From Leifsonia sp. ALI-44-B (GTDB taxonomy: Bacteria; Actinomycetota; Actinomycetes; Actinomycetales; Microbacteriaceae): a stretch of 64,000 nucleotides of DNA. Each line of letters opens with the position of its first letter. Positions within the stretch are counted from its first letter, which is position 1. Under the pieces are notes generated by a model. That model saw nothing but the letters and a program-made list of their open reading frames with translations, searched no databases and was not told where the DNA came from. Made by a program: the position numbers and the translations under genes. Shown piece by piece: positions 61,806-64,000 of the stretch. The DNA is taken from NCBI RefSeq assembly GCF_001984125.1, contig NZ_MTQL01000006.1:1216423-1280422 (forward strand), in the 5' to 3' direction.

Positions 61806-63008
61806 GTGGCCGAACAACTCAGACTGTCCCAGAAAATTTCGTCGATCGCCGAGTCGGCGACCCTCAAAGTAGACGCGAAGGCGAAGGCCCTGCAGGCCGA
61901 AGGTCGCCCCGTCATCAGCTACGCCGCCGGCGAGCCCAACTTCCCCACTCCGGCCTTCATCGTCGAAGCCGCCGAGCGGGCCGTGCGCGATCCGAAGAAC
62001 CACCGCTACACGCCGGCCGCCGGCCTGCCCGATCTGCGTGAGGCGATTGCGCAGAAGACGGCGCGCGACTCGGGGCTCGAGGCATCCGCGAGCCAGGTCA
62101 TCGTGACGAACGGCGGCAAGCAGTCCGTCTACCAGGCGTTCCAGGTGCTGCTCAACCCGGGTGACGAGGTCATCGTGCCAACGCCCTACTGGACCACCTA
62201 CCCCGAGGCCATCGCACTGGCGGATGGCGTGACGGTCGAGGTTTTCGCGGGTGCCGAGCAGGAGTACCGCGTGACGGTCGAGCAACTCGAGGCCGCGCGC
62301 ACCGAACGCACCAAGGTGTTGCTGTTCGTGTCGCCGTCCAACCCCACGGGCTCGGTGTACAGCGAAGAAGAGACCCGCGCCATCGGCGAATGGGCCCTCG
62401 AGCACGGCATCTGGGTGATCAGCGACGAGATCTACCAGAACCTGACCTACGACGGCGTTCGTGCCGTGTCGATCGTCGAGGCCGTTCCGGGCCTGGCCGA
62501 CCAGACGATCCTCGTCAACGGCGTGGCCAAGACCTATGCCATGACCGGTTGGCGCGTGGGCTGGATGGTGGGCCCCGCCGACGCCATCAAGGCCGCGTCG
62601 AACCTGCAGTCGCACCTGTCGAGCAACGTGAACAACATCGCGCAGCGCGCCGCCGTGGCCGCCCTGACGGGCCCGCAGGACGAGGTCGTGGCCATGCGCG
62701 ACGCATTCGATGCGCGCCGCCGCGTGATCGTCGCCGAGCTGAACAAGATCGAGGGGTTCCGCACGCCGACCCCCACGGGCGCGTTCTACGTCTACCCCGA
62801 CGTGACCGAGATGCTCGGGCGCGAGTGGGGCGGCGTGACGCCGCAGACATCCCTCGAATTGGCCGACCTGATGCTCGAACAGGCCGAGGTGGCCGCGGTT
62901 CCGGGCGAGGCGTTCGGCCCGAGCGGATACCTGCGCTTCAGCTACGCCCTGGGCGACGACCAGCTGCTCGAGGGCGTCCAGCGCCTGCAGAAGCTCTTCG
63001 CGCGGTAG
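61806..63008 (+). CDS. Pyridoxal phosphate aminotransferase (aspartate type)
   Basis: 400 aa class I aminotransferase, annotated in related genomes as aspartate aminotransferase. PLP motifs: [11 protein letters not shown] (about 178-188), [12 protein letters not shown] (about 207-218) and the PLP lysine in [15 protein letters not shown] (near 240). GTG at 61806 lies 6 bp after the TAGAGT -10, so a leaderless transcript is likely; the GTG at 61800 would add two residues. Divergent from the iron-regulated ATPase gene, 78 bp away. Confidence 0.93.
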   Translation: MAEQLRLSQKISSIAESATLKVDAKAKALQAEGRPVISYAAGEPNFPTPAFIVEAAERAVRDPKNHRYTPAAGLPDLREAIAQKTARDSGLEASASQVIVTNGGKQSVYQAFQVLLNPGDEVIVPTPYWTTYPEAIALADGVTVEVFAGAEQEYRVTVEQLEAARTERTKVLLFVSPSNPTGSVYSEEETRAIGEWALEHGIWVISDEIYQNLTYDGVRAVSIVEAVPGLADQTILVNGVAKTYAMTGWRVGWMVGPADAIKAASNLQSHLSSNVNNIAQRAAVAALTGPQDEVVAMRDAFDARRRVIVAELNKIEGFRTPTPTGAFYVYPDVTEMLGREWGGVTPQTSLELADLMLEQAEVAAVPGEAFGPSGYLRFSYALGDDQLLEGVQRLQKLFAR

Positions 63009-63011
63009 GGG

Positions 63012-63998
63012 CTAGATCTCGACGCCCACCAGAACGGGTTCGGGCTGCAGGATGACGCCGAACTCGGACTGTACGCGCGCCTGCACGTAGCGGGCCAGCT
63101 CGGCGATCTCGTCCGCGCTCGCGCCGCCGCGGTTGGTGAGGGCCAGCGTGTGCTTGCTCGAGATGGCGGCGTGCGAACCGGGCAGCTGGAAACCGCGGTG
63201 CACGCCGGCGTTCTCGATCAACCACGCGGCGCTGAGCTTTACCTGCGCCTCGCGCGGTGCCGGGCGCTGGATCTCGCCCGTGAACTCGTCGAGCGGGATG
63301 ACCGTCACCGCATCGTCGTCGGCATCGACGGGCCAGCGCGGGGCCCGCTCGGGCAGCGTGCGGGCGAACGACTCGGCGACGACGGGGTTGGTGAAGAACG
63401 AGCCCGCGCTCCAGGTGTCGGGGTCTGAGGCATCCCACACCATGCCCTTGGAGGCTCGCAGGGCGAGCACGGTCTTGCGCACCTGGGACACGGCAAGGCG
63501 TTCGCCGAGGTCGACGCCCAGCGAGAAGGCGAGCTGGGCGTAGGCGATGGGCTCGCTGAGGCCGCCGTTGTCGTGCAGGTCGATCTCGATGCCGAGCACC
63601 ACGGCGTCGCGCTCGGGCTCGTCACCGGAGTGGCGCTTGAGGGTGGACGTGCGATAGCCGAGGCCGAGCTCGTCGGCCGGCACACGCGTGACCTCGAGGG
63701 TGTGACGGTCGAGCAGGTCGACGGCCACGAGCACCGATTCGAGCTCTTGCCCGTAGGCGCCGATGTTCTGGATGGGCGCGGCACCGCACGATCCCGGGAT
63801 GCCGCTCAGCGCTTCGATGCCGGCCCAGCCGTGTTCGACGGCGTGCGCCACGAGGCCGTCCCACGATTCGCCCGCCTCGGTGCCTGGCGGGATGACGAGC
63901 GGTCGCCCCCCGGCGGCGGAGGCGTATTCGATGAGGTAGCCGATGGCCAGGCCGACGATGGCGAGGCCGATGATGGGCGTGGCGCGCGTGCGGGTCAC
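63012..63998 (-). CDS. murB: MurB-like C-terminus joined to a DUF3180-like N-terminus
   Basis: 328 codons. From about residue 42 (AGESWDGLVAHAVEHGWAGIEALSGIPGSCGAAPIQNIGAYGQE) to the end it is UDP-N-acetylenolpyruvoylglucosamine reductase, with GYRTSTLK, SKGMVWDASDPDTWSAGSFF and HRGFQLPGSHAAISSKHTLAL. The first ~38 residues (TRTRATPIIGLAIVGLAIGYL ... GGRPLVIPP) are instead a hydrophobic start typical of DUF3180 membrane proteins. The MurB N-terminal FAD-binding part (GGGSN region) is absent. Either a true deletion fusion or an assembly join; as written the enzyme would not bind FAD normally. Confidence 0.8.
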   Translation of the reverse strand: MTRTRATPIIGLAIVGLAIGYLIEYASAAGGRPLVIPPGTEAGESWDGLVAHAVEHGWAGIEALSGIPGSCGAAPIQNIGAYGQELESVLVAVDLLDRHTLEVTRVPADELGLGYRTSTLKRHSGDEPERDAVVLGIEIDLHDNGGLSEPIAYAQLAFSLGVDLGERLAVSQVRKTVLALRASKGMVWDASDPDTWSAGSFFTNPVVAESFARTLPERAPRWPVDADDDAVTVIPLDEFTGEIQRPAPREAQVKLSAAWLIENAGVHRGFQLPGSHAAISSKHTLALTNRGGASADEIAELARYVQARVQSEFGVILQPEPVLVGVEI

Positions 63999-64000
63999 GG

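Overview
The window is about 64 kb of high-GC, gene-dense DNA from an actinobacterium, most likely a member of the Microbacteriaceae; the genus cannot be fixed from sequence alone. The evidence is the GC-rich codon use with many GTG starts, the block aminotransferase / tRNA-Trp / secE / nusG (long acidic N-terminus) / rplK / rplA, a class E-type sortase with an LAETG substrate, a CUT1 sugar importer with no dedicated ATPase, an iron box of DtxR/IdeR type, and several apparent leaderless starts. No phage, plasmid, IS element or CRISPR array was found. It reads as ordinary chromosome with carbohydrate and regulatory modules.

Layout. 1-6.2 kb: pentose and glucoside use (GH1 beta-glucosidase running off the left edge, a ROK repressor, a CBS-pair protein, xylA, xylB), with unusual repeats between xylA and xylB and after xylB. 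6.2-8.2 kb: glycerate kinase and two small overlapping unknown genes. 8.3-12.4 kb: cystathionine gamma-synthase/lyase and cystathionine beta-synthase, divergent from an Nramp Mn/Fe transporter. 12.5-17.2 kb: DUF3105-DUF305 pair, a frameshifted glyoxalase-like gene, a sortase and an ABC exporter. 17.4-24.8 kb: CUT1 sugar importer (two permeases and a binding lipoprotein), a divergent LacI regulator with palindromic operators, and an arylsulfatase. 24.8-29.1 kb: a large secreted LAETG-anchored metallophosphoesterase/LamG protein and a Tat-type lipoprotein flavoenzyme. 29.2-32.6 kb: a TPP riboswitch driving thiM-thiE-thiD and perhaps an SDR gene. 33-36.2 kb: marR-MFS operon, then rplJ-rplL behind an L10 leader with an attenuator.

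36.2-41.4 kb: a two-component system divergent from a MacB-like ABC exporter, with 11-bp-phased CATAG repeats between them. 41.5-48.4 kb: a run of poorly characterised membrane and regulatory genes, two of which share an identical 14-bp quasi-palindrome upstream. 48.4-50.8 kb: a DHA2 drug exporter and its MarR regulator. 50.8-57.5 kb: a DUF418-like membrane protein, an NAD epimerase, a YqaJ-type nuclease, a quinone-oxidoreductase-like enzyme, an ArsR-type regulator and an MFS exporter. 57.6-64 kb: rplA, rplK, nusG, secE and tRNA-Trp (all minus strand), an iron-regulated ABC ATPase, an aminotransferase and a MurB-like gene.

Points most worth following: the right-edge gene looks like a join of a DUF3180 N-terminus to a MurB C-terminus; two adjacent promoters carry the identical motif GGGTAGTCCTGCCC; the two-component system and neighbouring exporter share phased repeats; and a predicted sortase and an LAETG-tagged enzyme occur in the same window.
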